Source of the DNA: Heterohyrax brucei
Lineage: Eukaryota; Chordata; Mammalia; Hyracoidea; Procaviidae
DNA: 64,000 bases
Direction of reading: 5' to 3'
NCBI GenBank assembly: GCA_028571685.1
Contig: CM053152.1
Coordinates: forward strand, 18,112,001 to 18,176,000
Both the position numbers and the translations under genes were made by a program. The notes below the pieces were generated by a model. The model was given only the letters and a program-made list of their open reading frames with translations. It was not told the origin of the DNA and made no database searches. Positions 48,011 to 60,990 of the stretch are shown here, piece after piece; positions within the stretch are counted from its first letter, which is position 1; every line of letters starts with the position of its first letter.

Positions 48011-50030
48011 CACTACATGCTACATGTAGAAAATTATTGAATTAGTGTATGTTTTGATGTGCATATTCTCAACAATAAAAAGTATATATTAAAAATAGTA
48101 ATACAGATTAGAAAAAACACTATACCTAACGATAAGAATCAGTCATTACTATTATTACAACATGCTGTATAGCAAACCCCCATACTTTTCCTTTCACAGT
48201 TTTTACAGCTGAAGTCCAAACAGATGATAGCAACCCCAATAACTGACCCATATGTATTCAGAATGTTTCCTCATGGAGACCATCTTTAAGAATTAGTTTT
48301 CCAGAACACATTTTGCTTATAACCAGAAGTTCCATATACACAATTTTGCCCATGTCATGGGGGAGGTAAGCTGTTGGGGCCCTGAGAATGTTGAGATTGT
48401 CAAGGCTTTTGTATTTATTGAGAAGGTGGTGCATACACATCTCTTTCAAGGAGTGGAGCTATACGTAATTCTGCTGGCAAAGCCCTTGGAGCTTACCAAA
48501 GGAAAGATGCTACAGCAGAACTGAATCATGGTCATTGTACACCTACTGGGCTTTTAGCTCCTCGTGAAAGGAGATTAAGTTTACCTTCCTGTGCTACTTC
48601 GATTTTCCCTGGGCATCCTTTTAAAAGGAAGGCAGGGCATCAGGCATAGCTATGAGAAAGGCATACTATATGCTCTTGTTAGAATTTCTCCTTTCACACA
48701 TTATTTCTCTCAGAACCTCAGGATAAATGCCACTCATTCCCTGTGATTTACCACACTTGAATCTTTCAAGTTGTTCTGTAAAGCTCTCTTTAAGGACTTC
48801 AATCTCTGTTAAAACTGCATTCTCATTTCCCATAAACAGAGCCTCTGAAATAGTTTTCTCCTTATTTCTACATTTTGGCAGGTACAAAAAGTCATTTAAG
48901 TAAATCAGCTTTTCTGTCTCCAAATTCAATTTCTGACTTCCCTCATGATATTTCCTAAGCAGATGGAGATTGTTTTCATTTCTCTTTATAGGTATGTTAG
49001 CATATTTTTTAAAGTTAACTCTACTAGATTACAGTCTCTTGGCCAGAGACTACATTTTGAATATCACTAAGAGTTTCTTTCACCAAGATCACTGGGCACA
49101 ACTTCAGGAATCCAAGGGGTGCCATCCACACACACCACACACTGCTGTGTTGCCCTTTTGTATGCTGAGCAAGTAGACAAACATATTTAACTCTTACCAT
49201 CTATCTAATGAATGGACCACAGTCCACCATCAAATATCTGGGCTGTATTCATAATAACTTTTACATTTTTAATTTTAAAAAGGCTTGTCTAATGTTGTCA
49301 GAAGAGTGACCTCTTTCGTCTTCTAGAAATCTTTATTATCTATTCACTCTTGCTCATCTCTAACTGTCCAAATTTTACTTATGCTTTAAGATCCAACTCT
49401 AATGGCCTTTCCTCAGTGAAAGAGTTTCATTTATTCAGTGTTTTTTGCTTGAGCACCTATTGTATGCCAAGTACTGTGATCAGTGCTGCCGATACAGTGG
49501 TAAACAAGTTAGTCACAAGACCCTCGCGTTCATGGAATTTACAGAGAATGGAAGAGACATAAAACAATTTCAAAAATAGAGATGGAAATACAATTTTGAT
49601 AAGCATTATCAAAAGAGACAGAGAACTATAGGAATGCATAGCCTGGGACTCAATCTATTCTCAGTGGTCAGCAAAATATTTCCCATAAGGGGACAACCAT
49701 AAAGGTAGAAAATGAGATGGGGTAGGGAGGCAAGGAAGGAGTTCCTAATTCCAACTCTAGGAAACATCACTTGTTTAGGCTATGAGGTAACAAGGATTTA
49801 GTATGTTCATGAAAATACAAGATGGGCCAAGTCAGGAATGATCTTCATCCTAAGCATAGTGCGAAATCATGGATGTTTTTAAAGCAGAAAAAAAAAAAGC
49901 TTCATTGTAAAAGATTCCTCTAGCTGCTGTAAAGGATGAACTGAAAGGAACCCACAGTGGATGTGACTGACTAGTTAGAAAGTCCTGCAGTCAACAATAG
50001 CTTATATTGGGGAATATAGTACTATACATT
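48011..50030. other. Unassigned intronic stretch
   Basis: Positions 49430-49620 resemble an old mammalian repeat (gagcacctattgtatgccaagtactgtgatcagtgctgccgatacag). A minus-strand ORF at 48666-48929 has no recognised family. Confidence 0.4.
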
Positions 50031-52480
50031 GTATTGTTGTTAGGTGCTGTTGAGTCAGTTCCCACTCATAGCAACCCTATGTACAACAGAATGAAAAATT
50101 GCCTGGTCTTGTGCTATTCCCACAATCTTACCTATATTTCAGCCCATTGTTCCACTGTGTCAATCCATCTCCTGAGCGTCTTCTTCCTTTTCCCTGTCCT
50201 CCTCCATAGACTGATCCCTCCTGATATCCAAAGATTGTGATAAAGTCTTGCCACTCTTGCTTCCAAGGAGCATTCTGGCTGTACTTCTTATAAGATAGAT
50301 TTGTTCATTCCTTTGGCAGTCTATGGTATTTTTAATATATTCTTCATCAATGCCATAATTCAAAAGCATCCATTCTTCCTAGGTCTTCCTAATTCACTGT
50401 CCAACTTTCACATAAATATGAGGCAACTGAAAATACTGTGACTTCAGTCAAGCACATCTTAATGCTCAAAGAGACACCTTTGCTTTTTAATACTTTAAAG
50501 AGGTATTTTGTGCTCACAATCACTAGCCATTAGAGAAATACAAATCAAAACTACAGTGAGACATCATTTCACCTAGACATTACTAGCACAAACCAAAAAA
50601 GGAGAAAATAACAAAAGTTGAAGAGGCTGCAGGGAGATTGGAAATCTTATGCATTGCTGGTGGGAATGCAAAATGGCATAACCATATCAGCTGTCACAGG
50701 AATAGATATATGCATACTTATGTTCACTGCAGCATTATTCACAATAGCAAAAAGAGAGAAACAAGTGTCCATGAATAGGTTAACCATGGTACATACATTC
50801 AATGGACTACTATGCAACAATAAAGAACTATGAGTCTGCAAAACATCTCACAACCTGAATGAATCTGGAGGGCATTATGCTGAGTGAAATAAGTCGCAAA
50901 AGGAAAATATTGTATGAGACCACTATCATAGAAGGTTTCCACCAGAAAGAAACAACCTTTGATGATTATGAGTGAGAGGAGGAATAGTGATGGAATAGCA
51001 CTAACTAGGCAGTAGCTAAGTAGCAACTTTGGTGAGGGGTAAGACGGTGTACAACACTGGGAAGCCAGCACCACTTGCCCAAGGTAAGGTCACGGAAGCT
51101 CTACACAGACACATCTAACCTCCCTGAGGTACCAGATTACTGGGCTGAGGGGTGGGAACCACAGTCTCAGGGAACATCTAGAAAGAAAATAGAAAATGTT
51201 CTAAGTCTTACTTTGACAAGCAGCACCTGGGGGTCTTAAAAGCTTGTGGCCATCTAAGATATTCTACTGGTTCTACCACACCTGGAGCAAGGGGAATGAA
51301 AAACAAAAACAAAAACATAAGGGTAAGATTAGTCCAAAGGACTAATGGATTCCAGTTACCACAGCATCCGTCAGACTAAAGCCATCACAACTAGACGGTG
51401 CCCGGCTACCACCACTGGTATTCTGACAGAGGTAACACTAGAGGGTCCCAGATAGATCTGGAGAAAAATGTAGAACAAAATTCTAACTCCTCAAAAGATC
51501 GTATGCACTGTTCTGACAGACACTGGAGAAACCCCAAGAATATGGCTCCTGGAAAACCTTTTCACTTGGTACTGATATCACTCCTGAGGTTCCCTCTTGA
51601 GCCAAGGATTAGACATGCCAAGGAAAACAAAATGAGACTAAATGGCCATGCCAGTCCAGGACAAAGATAGGAAGGCAGGAGGAGATAGGAAAGTTGGACA
51701 TGGGGAACTCAAGGTCAAGAAGGGGAGAGTGTTAATATATTGTGGGGTTGGCAACCAATGTTAAAAGCAATGTGTATTAATTGCTTAATGAGAAACTTAT
51801 TTGCTCTATAAACCTTCATGTAAAGCACAATGAATAAATAAAGAAGAGGTTTTTTGCAGCATATTTGCCCATTGCAACACACCATTTGATTCCTCGACTG
51901 CTGCTTCTGTGGGCACTGACTATGGATTCAAGGAAAACGAAATTCTTGATACCGTCAATATTTTCTCTGTTTATCATGACGGTGCTCATTGGTTCCGTTG
52001 TAAGGATTTTTGTTTTCTTTACATTGGCTGTAGTCTTCCATCTTCATCAGCAAGTGCTTTAAGTCCTCTTCATTTTCAGCAAGCAAGGTTGTATCATCTG
52101 CATGTTGAGATTTTTAATGAATCTTCCTCCAATTCTGATGCCAATTCTTCTTCAGATAGTCTCGTTTCTTGGATTATTTGCTCGGCATACAGATTGGATA
52201 GGTATGGTGAAAAGATACAACCCTAATGCATACTTTTCCTGATTTTGAACCACACAGTACCCACTTGTTCCATTCAAATGACTGCTTCTTGGTCTATGTG
52301 CAGATTTCTCACGAGCACAATTAAAGCTCTGGATTTTCCATTCTTTGCAATGTTATTCATAATTTGTTATCATCCACACAATCAAATGCTCTTGTTTAGC
52401 CAAGAAAACACTGGTAAACATCTTTCTGGTATTTTCCGCTTTTAGCCAAGATCTATCTGACATCAGCACTGGTACCTTCT
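50031..52480 (-). pseudogene. RTE/BovB-like LINE split by an L1 3' end
   Basis: The 3' portion (50031-50515) starts 'attgttgttaggtgctgttgagtcag'. The 5' portion (51844-52480) retains antisense of the RT region, including 'cagatgatacaaccttgc' for the ADDTTLL box near 52088-52107 and text resembling 'NKSIDCVDDNKL' near 52365. The interruption at 50516-51843 is a plus-strand L1. Stops and frameshifts leave no function. Confidence 0.85.
50516..51843 (+). mobile_element. L1 3' end inserted into an RTE LINE
   Basis: The start 'acaatcactagccattagagaaatacaaatcaaaactac' is L1 ORF2 C-terminal coding sequence; 'ggtacatacattcaatggactactatgcaac' continues it after an internal deletion near 50690. A 3'UTR ends in 'aatgaataaataaag'. 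The flanks aaagaggtattttgtgc (about 50499-50515) and gaagaggttttttgcagc (51843-51860) are a diverged target duplication. Its 3'UTR differs from the other L1s here, so it belongs to another subfamily. Confidence 0.88.
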
Positions 52481-52823
52481 GAATCCATCAGTTACCTCTT
52501 GTTTCATAAGATATATATTTCACAGTAAATGACAATGACAAGCTCTCTGGTGTTCAAAGATTTTGACTTGAATGCTGGCTCTGTTCCTCACAAGCCTTGA
52601 GAAACTCAGTCTATGTGAAGGACTTGTCATTCCTTTCATTTCCTTCAGAAAAGCCAACATTTACAACACGAAATGAGGCAAAAATGACATTTTTCGTAGG
52701 AAATAAGCATATAATGACCTGGTCATTACAGACCACTACGTACTCCTGAAAAATCATACTCTGCAGAATGCCCTTTGCCATGAATGTATTTAGCACGTAC
52801 AAATATATGGATGAATATATGTA

Positions 52824-53343
52824 CGTCTTAGTTATCTAGTGCTGCTATAATAGAAATATTACAAGTAGATGGTTTTAACAAACAAGTTAATTCTCTCACA
52901 GTTTAGAAGGCTAGAAGTCTAAATTCAGGATGTCAGCTCCAGCATGCAGCTTTCTCTCTCCGTTGGCTCTTGGAAAAGGTTCTTGTCATTAATCTTTCAT
53001 GGTTGTGGAGCTTCTCAGTGCAGAGACCCCAGGTACAAAGGACAGGCTATTCTCCTAGCTCTTGTTTCTTGGTGGTATGAGGTTCCCATGTCTCTCTGCT
53101 GGATACTCTCTTTTATATTTCAAAAGGGGTTGACTTAAAACACATCTGATATTGTGGATTGTGTCCTGCCTCATTAAATAACTTCCTCTAATCCTACCTC
53201 ATTGACCTCATAGAGGCAGGATATATAATACATAGGAAAATTTTATCAAGGGACAAAATGGTGGACAATTACTTAATACTGAGAATCAGCCTAGCCAAGC
53301 TGACACACATTTGGGCTTGGAGGGGCAAAATTCATCCATGACA
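52824..53343 (-). mobile_element. Solo LTR (ERVL/MaLR-like), minus strand
   Basis: 'cttagttatctagtgctgctataatagaaatattac' to 'aaaattcatccatgaca'. It forms an inverted pair with the next LTR, 114 bp away. Confidence 0.82.
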
Positions 53344-53457
53344 GTATGCAACCATGTACGTATGAGGGCCCTAAACTCTAGCAATCTGTGGTGCTCTCTC
53401 CTCTACATACTCACACATTCAAATGGGATGTGTGAGTTAGGTACATACATGTGTGTA

Positions 53458-53912
53458 TGTTATGGATTGCACTGTGTCCCCCCCAAAACATATGTATTGA
53501 TTTGACTTGGCCATGAGTCCCAGTATGGTGCAACTCCTCTCATGTGTTGTGAATCCTGCCTCTGTGATGTTGACGAGGGAAAATGGACAGCAGTTGTGTT
53601 GGTGAGGCAGTACTCAAATTACCAGCTGTGGGATGTAAGGCAGAGAAGTGAGCAGAGTAAGTTGGGAACTTTATACTACCAAGAAGGCAGCACTGAAAAC
53701 AGAGCATGTCTTTTGGACTTGAGGTTTCCATGCTGAGAGGCTCTCACTGAATTTGGACTCAGCTTACTGGGCTGTGGTAACTTCTCTTACTGAATGGACT
53801 TCTTACTCATAAATGGATTTGTGGCTTATCAGACTGTGACAATAAAGTCTCTCTTCATGAAATCATCCACTTGTGGTATTTTCGGTTAGAGCAGTACCAG
53901 GTGACTAAAACA
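53458..53912 (+). mobile_element. Complete solo LTR (ERVL/MaLR-like) with 5-bp TSD
   Basis: 455 bp, TG at 53458 and CA at 53911-53912, flanked by gtgta on both sides (53453-53457, 53913-53917). AATAAA lies at about 53841. TG...CA ends and a 5-bp duplication identify a retroviral-type LTR. There is no internal region, so it arose by LTR-LTR recombination. It is the best-defined member of this family here. Confidence 0.9.
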
Positions 53913-53917
53913 GTGTA

Positions 53918-54705
53918 TGCTAGTGTTTCTTAGCTATCCATGATGTAACTTTTTAAATCTGACTATATTAGTGACTAAATAAAAAAATGGCATATACCAT
54001 TTTCATGGAATGATGTGAATTGGATTATAAAATTTTTAGTGGATGTGGGATATTAAGATTTTTATTATATATCACATTTCCTACAAAAATAACATTCCAT
54101 GTATTCTACAACAAAGAAAATGAGTCAGTGAATAAATGGAAATTTGGTTACCTCCCACAATGAAAAACTGACTTTTACCAATTTTGCCTTAAATGATTCC
54201 TCTTACAAAAAAAAAAAAAAAAGGACTGCCAAACATTTTTGAGGTTTCCTGTCCTCCTGAGAGATGCTACACAGTGTCTCCTTATTCTAATTCATGGTGA
54301 TATTACAATGGTTGATTTATTGGTGCTCCCTCACTTTTGTGTGCTATCTGGGACTGAAGTTCTCATTGACTATTGACCAAAATATGTGCAAAATCATACC
54401 CTTGTGTATGTCAGAGTGTTACTGGCTCTCCTGGCTGGACCTGCTGGATCAGCGGCTGTGGATGTACAAGATGGTTCTTTCAAAATGGATCAGAGATCTG
54501 TTATCAATTAATATAACCCATCCTTGTCCAGTAATTTCTCATGTTGGATAAGCTATTGAAAATCACATGGAGCACAATTTTACTTTTATACACATTGGGT
54601 TGCCTTGAGTAGGTGTCAAGTCCCTAGCAAGTAGTTTTTAACATGGTATATACATAAGCATGAGTTAGATTTTTGTTTAATTTCCCCAATTCTTCCCCAT
54701 TCTGA
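53918..54705. other. Unassigned intronic stretch
   Basis: Apart from a poly-A run near 54208-54224, nothing was recognised. Confidence 0.5.
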
Positions 54706-54890
54706 CAATGCCTAGGTGCCACTGAGCTGGTTCTGACAGCAACCCTACAAACAACAGAAATGAACACTGCCCAGTCTTGTGCCACCCTCACAACTGTTGT
54801 TATGCTTGAGCCCATCATTACAGTCACTGTCAACCCATCTTGTTAAGGGTCTTCCTCTGTTGCTGAGCCTCTTCTTTACTAAATACGCTG

Positions 54891-55514
54891 TGTATCTTAG
54901 TTATTTAGTGCTGCTATAGCAGAATACCAGAAGTCGACAGCTTTAACAAAGAGACATTTATTCTCTCACAGACTAGGGAGCTAGAAGTCTGGGTGCCAGG
55001 TCCAGGGGAAGCCTTTCTCTCTGTGTTGGCTCTGGGGGAAGAAGCTATTCATCAATCTTGCCTTGTACTAGGAGTTTCTGTGCACAGGAACCCTGAATCC
55101 AAAGGACACCCTATTCTCCTGGCTCTTGATTTTTGGTGGTATGAGGTCCCCCTATCTTTCTGCTTGCTTCTCTTTTATATCCCCAAAGAGACTGACTTAT
55201 GGCACACCTAATGGACTTTGCCATGAGTTGGATCCGACTCGACGGCACTTGGCAATGGACTTCACTCATTACTTGATGGCACTTGGCTTGGCTAATGGAC
55301 TCGACGGCACTTGGCCTTGGCAATATTGTATATTGAGTCCTGCCTCATTAACACAGTGACCTCTAACCTTTCATCATTAACATCACAGAAATAGAAAATG
55401 TAACACATAGGAAAATTACATCAGATGACAAACTGGTAGATAATCACACAATAATGGGAATCATGACCTCACCAAGTTGACAGGCATTGGAGGAGGACAC
55501 AATAATGCATGACA
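54891..55514 (-). mobile_element. Solo LTR (ERVL/MaLR-like) with nested SINE tails
   Basis: 'tgtatcttagttatttagtgctgctatagcag' to 'aataatgcatgaca'. It is longer than its relatives because of a 55211-55321 insertion of repeated SINE-tail units. Confidence 0.85.
55211..55321 (+). repeat. Three SINE-tail units inside an LTR
   Basis: Units begin aatggact at 55211, 55254 and 55294 and each ends with (c)gacggcacttggc or tgatggcacttggcttggct. The first includes the near-palindrome gagttggatccgactc. Confidence 0.82.
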
Positions 55515-55643
55515 ATGTCCCTTTCCAGGGACTGGTCCCTCCTGATAATGTGTTCAAAGTACATGAGATGAAGTCTTGCCATTCTCAATTTTCAGGAGCA
55601 TTCTGACTGTATTTCCGCCAAGTCAGATTTGTTTGTTCTTCTG

Positions 55644-55802
55644 GCCCCAAATTCACTGCTGTCAGGTTGATTCTGACTCATAGCTACCATATAGAACAGA
55701 GTAGAACTGCCTTATAGGATGTCCAAGGAGCAGCTGGTAGATTCAAAATGCTGACATTTTCATTAGCAGTCAAATGCTTAACCGCTGTGCTACCAGGGTC
55801 CC
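55644..55802 (-). repeat. AfroSINE-type SINE, minus strand
   Basis: 'ccccaaattcactgctgtcaggttgattctgactcatagc' to 'cttaaccgctgtgctaccagggtccc', inserted in RTE sequence. Confidence 0.93.
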
Positions 55803-58800
55803 ATGATATATTCAGTATTGTTCACTGTAATTCAAAGGCATAGTTCTTCTGTCTTCCTCATTCCTTTTCCAACTTTCACATGCAAATCATGGGATTGTAA
55901 AATATTACGGCTTGGATCAGGCACACATCAGTCCTCAAAGTGACATCTTTGCTTTCTAACACTTTAAAGAGATCTTCTGCAGCTGATTTGTTCAATGCAA
56001 TATGTTGTTTGATTTTTTGACTGCTGATTCCATGGTCATTAATTGTGGACCAAAGTGACAACTTCAGTATTTTCTGTTTATGATGATGGTGTTCATTGAT
56101 CAAACTGTGAGGATTTTTTTGTTTTATTGTGATTAGGTCAAAGTTTACAATCCAAGTCAATTTGCCATATAAAACCCTGAATACACACCTCTATGATAGT
56201 CTATCTGCTTTCCACACCATGTGACAGCACACTACTCCTTTCTCCTCTGTACTTCTGGTATTCCTTCAGCCAACACCTGTTTCCTCCTCTTCAACCTCCC
56301 TTCTTACCTCCAGAGATGAGCTGGTTGGAGAGTGTCATACATATATTTAAGCCAAGAAGTAGACAAATCACCTCCATTACTCTATGTCTTACAGCCCAGT
56401 CCAGTTTTTGTCTGAAGAGTTGGCTTCAGTACTGGTTTCAGCTCTGGTCTAGCAGGAAGTCCAGGGGCCATGTTCTCAGGGGGACTCTTTCAGATGTTGC
56501 ACCATCAAGTCTGGTTTTCAACAGAGTTCTAGAGCTGCACTCCTCTTTTTTCTCATGCTACATCAGTGACTCTAAATTATGTTCCCTGTCAGGGTACACT
56601 TTGGTGGTAGCTGTGCACCATCTAGTTCTGGTCTCATGCTGATGTCTCCCAACCTTGTATCTCCTGGACTCACATTTTCCATACCTTTGATGTCTTTGGT
56701 GTTCATCTGCTGTGAGTTGGGACCAACTGTTCTTTAGATGGCAGCTTGCTGGTTTTTAAGACCCAGGAGACACTCATCAATATGGGATGCAGTATAATTT
56801 CTTAGAAAAAAACAGTTATGCCGATTGACAGGGATCTCCCCTGAAACCACGGTCTGAAGACTTCTGTCCCTGCTAGTCTGCCCTTTAAAATTTGGGGTAG
56901 TATTTAGAAAATCTTTTAGCTTATGGTGTAGTCCAGTTGTGCTGACCTCTTTTCTACTGTGTGATGTCAGTCCATCCACCTAAGTGAGTTCCTATTGACT
57001 ACTTAATCTATAAATACCCCTCTCCTTCTGTCACCACCCTTGTAGCTGTCAAAGATTATTTTTCTCTGTGCATAAACCTTTGCTTAAGACTTTATAATAG
57101 TAGTCTCATTTAGTTTTAGTCTTTTTGCAGCTGACTGATTTTACTCAGCATGATGTCTTCAGGTTGAAACCAGGTTATGAGATGTTTCACAAAATCATCA
57201 TTGTTCTTTATCATTGCATAGTCTTTGATTGTGTAAATATACTATACATTGTTTATAAATTCATCTGTTGATGGGCACTGAGGTTGGTTCCATTTTTTGC
57301 TATTGTGGACAGTGCTGCAATAAACAATGGTGTGCATGTATCTGCTCATGTGACAGCCCTTATTTCTACAGGATCTATTCCAAGCAGTGAGATTGCTGGA
57401 TCATATGGTATTTCTATTTCTAGCTTTTTAAGAAAGTGCTAAATTGCTTTCCAAAGAGGTTGTACCCTTTTGCAGTCTCATCAGCAGTGTAGGAGAGTTC
57501 CAGTCTCCCCACAGCCTCTCCAGTACCGGCTGTTTTTTGTTTTTTGTATTATTGCCAACCTTATTAATCTGAGATGGTATCTCATTTGTAGGTGTGATTT
57601 GGATTTCTCTAATGGCTAATGATTGTGAATATTTCCTCATGTGTCTTTTGGCTGCCTAGATGTCTTCTTTGGAGAAGTGTCTGTCCATATCCTTTTTCTG
57701 TTCTTTAATTAGGTTATTTGTGTTTTTCCTGTTGACATTTTATAGTACCTTGTAGATTATGGACATTAGACATCAACCAGATATGTGGCTGCCGAATATT
57801 TTTTCCCTGCCTATAGGCAGTCTTTTCACTCCTTTGATAAAAGTCTTTGGGTAAGTGCACTTGGTTTTTGATAGTTCCCATTTATCTATTTCCTCTTCTG
57901 CTGGTTATGCATTACTAGTAATATTCTGCAGTCTGTTTTGCCATGTATTAGAACTTCCAGTGTTGTCCCTATTTTTTCTTCCATAATCGTTATCACTTTA
58001 GATTTGATAATTTAGGTCTTTTGATATACTTTGAGTTACTTTTTGTGCAAGGTGTGAGATATGGTTCTTGTTCAGTTTTTTTCTTTTTTTTTTTTTGCAG
58101 AAATATATCCAGTTTTGCCAACACCATTTGTGAAAGAGATTGTTTTTTTCCCTGTCAGTTCATGGACTTTGGGCCTTTGTCAAATATCAGCTGTTCACAG
58201 GTGAACAGTGTTACTTTTGGATTCTCTATTCTGTTCTATATATCTGTGTTTGTACCAGCACCAGGCTGTTTTGACAACTATAACAGTGTAATAGGTTCTA
58301 AGGTCAGATAATGTGGTGCCTCTCACTGTCTTCTTCTTCAGTAGTATTTTATTTATCTGGGGTTTCTTCCCATCCCAAAGGAAACTGGGATTTGTTACTC
58401 CATGTAATTAAAAGATTATGTTGGAATTTGTTTGGGATTGCATTCTATGTATAGATTGCTTTGTATAGAACAAACATTTTCACAATGTTAAATCTTCGTA
58501 TTCACAAGCAAGGTAGGTTTCTCCATTTATGTCTCTTTTGGTTTCCTGCAGTATGGTCTTGTAATTTTCTCTGTGTACGTGTCTTGCTTCTCTGGTTAGA
58601 TTTATTACTAGGTATTTCATCTTCTGGGGAGCTATTGTAAATGCTATTGATTTGGTGATTTCCTCTTTGATGTTCTCTTTTTATGATGTAAAGGAATCCT
58701 ACTGATTGATGCTTATCTTATATTCTGATACTTTGCTGAACTCTTCTAGTAGTTCTAGTAATGTATTCACAGATTCTTTAGGGGTTTTTTCTGTATGAGA

Positions 58801-60990
58801 TCATATCCTTAGCAAATACAAATATTTTTACTTCTTTACTAATGTAGAAGCCCTTTATTTCATTATCTTGTCTGATTGCTCTGGCAGAGTACACCGTTGA
58901 ATAAAAGTGGTGACAGTGGGCATCCCTGTCTGGTTCCCATTCTCAGGGGGAATTCAGTCTCTTTCCATTCAGGATGACATTGGCAGTTGCCTTTCTGTAG
59001 ATGCTCCTTGTTACTGTTGAGCAATTTCCCTTCTATTCTTGTTTTGCTGGCAGCTATTTTTTATTTTTATTTTTTAACATGAATGGGTGTTGGACTTTGT
59101 CAAATGCCTTTTCTGCATCAACTGATAAAATCAAGTGATCCTTACCTTTTGTGTTATTTATGTGGTGGATCACATTAATTGTTTTTCTGATGTTGAACCA
59201 ACCCTGCATCACTGGTATGAATTGTGCTTGGTCCTGGTGAATTATTTTTTTGATACATTGTTGAATTCTACTGGCTAGAATTTTGTTGAGGATTTTTACA
59301 TCTAGGTTCGTAAGCGATATTGGTCTGTAATTTTCTTTTTTGTGCTGTTTTTACCTGTTTTTAGCATCAGGGTTATGCTGGTTTCATAGAACGAATTTGG
59401 CAGTGTTCTATTCTTTTCTACGCCATGAAATACCTTTAGTAGTACTGCTATCAACTCCTTTTTAAAAGTCAGGTAGAATTCTCCAGTGAAGCCATCTGGG
59501 CCAGGCCTTTTTTTGGTTGGTAGTTTGTTGACTACTTTTTCAATCTCTTCTTTTGGATGGGTTTATTAAGTTGTTCTACTTCTGTCTGTGTTAGTTTTCA
59601 TTAAGTAATATGATTCTAGAAATGTGTCTGTTTCCTCTAAGTTTTCAAATCATTGGAACACAATTTTTCACAATAATTTTTTTTATGATTCTTTTTTGAT
59701 TGGTTCTGTTGTGAAATTGCCCATCTCATTTCTTATTCAGGTTGTTTCCTCTCTTGTTTTTCTTTTCTGGGTTTGGCCAATGATTTATCAATTTGTCAAT
59801 CTTTTCAAAACAGCATGTTTTGCTTTACTTAATTCTTTCAATTGTCTTTCTATCCTCTAATCCATTTAGTTCTGCTCTAATCTTTATTATCTGTTTTCCT
59901 CTGGCATCCAAGGGGTTCTCTTTTGTTATTCTCTTTCTACTTCATTGAATTGTAGGGTTAATTCTTTGATTTGGGCCCTTTCTTCATTTTAGATGTGTGC
60001 ATTTATTGAGAAAAACTGATTTCTTAGCACTGCTTTTGCTATATCCCATACATTCTAGGTGATGTGTTTTAATTTTCATTTGATTCCATGAATTTCTTTG
60101 TTGCATCCACAATTTCTTCTAAAACTCAGCAATTTTTGAGCAAGGAGTTGTTCAGTTTGCATGAGTTTAAGTTTCTATTCATGCTTTTTTCTGTTATTGA
60201 TTTAAACTTTTATTGCATTATGGCATGAGAAAATGTTGAGAAATATTTCAATGCTTTGGATTTTGTTGAGACTTGTGTTATGGCCTAATACATGGTCTAT
60301 TCCAGAGAATGTTCCAAGTACACTGTAGAAGAAGGTGTACTTGTTTGTTCTTGGGTGGAGAGTTCTGTACATGTCTATGAGGTTGAGTTGTTTGATTATT
60401 GCAATAAGATCTATATCATTATTTGAACTTCTTTCTTCATGTTCTGTCTGTTATTGGAAATGGTGTGTTTAAGTCTCCTACTACTACTGTGGAGTGATCT
60501 CGCTCACTTTTCAAAGTCTGTTTGATGTATTTAGAAGCTCTGCTGTTGGATGTGTAAATATCTAATATTTTTATATTCTCCTTATGTGATGAAGCATTAA
60601 GGAATAGTGACTATTCTTGTCCACAATGTTAGATTTTACTTTTAAGTATATTTTATTTGATATTAATATTGCCATTTCTACTCTTCTTCGCATGTTGTTA
60701 GATGGTATATATTTTTCCGTCCTTTGAGTTTCAGTCTGCTCATGTCTTTGAGTCTAATGTGTGTTTCTTCTAAGCAGCATACAGATAATGTTTTTTGATC
60801 CAACCTGTTACTGTCTCTTTATTGGTGCATTTAATTCATTTACATTCAGTATAATTCTTGATAGGTATGAATTTAACGCTGTCATTTTGGTGCCTTTGTG
60901 TGTGTTATTGATGATTTCTTTGTTCCACTTAACATTTTGTTCTGAGTTGTTTTTCTTTATGGGTTATCTTTTCATCCTTTTCAGTGTTGG

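Larger units (their letters stand above)
54706..56116 (-). pseudogene. RTE/BovB-like LINE broken by an LTR and a SINE
   Basis: RTE pieces lie at 54706-54890, 55515-55643 and 55803-56116. The last encodes, on the minus strand, SSQKIKQHIALNKSAAEDLF and KDVTLRTDVCLIQAVIF. The breaks are an LTR (54891-55514) and a SINE (55644-55802). At about 56110 the L1 that fills the rest of the window interrupts it again. Confidence 0.88.
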
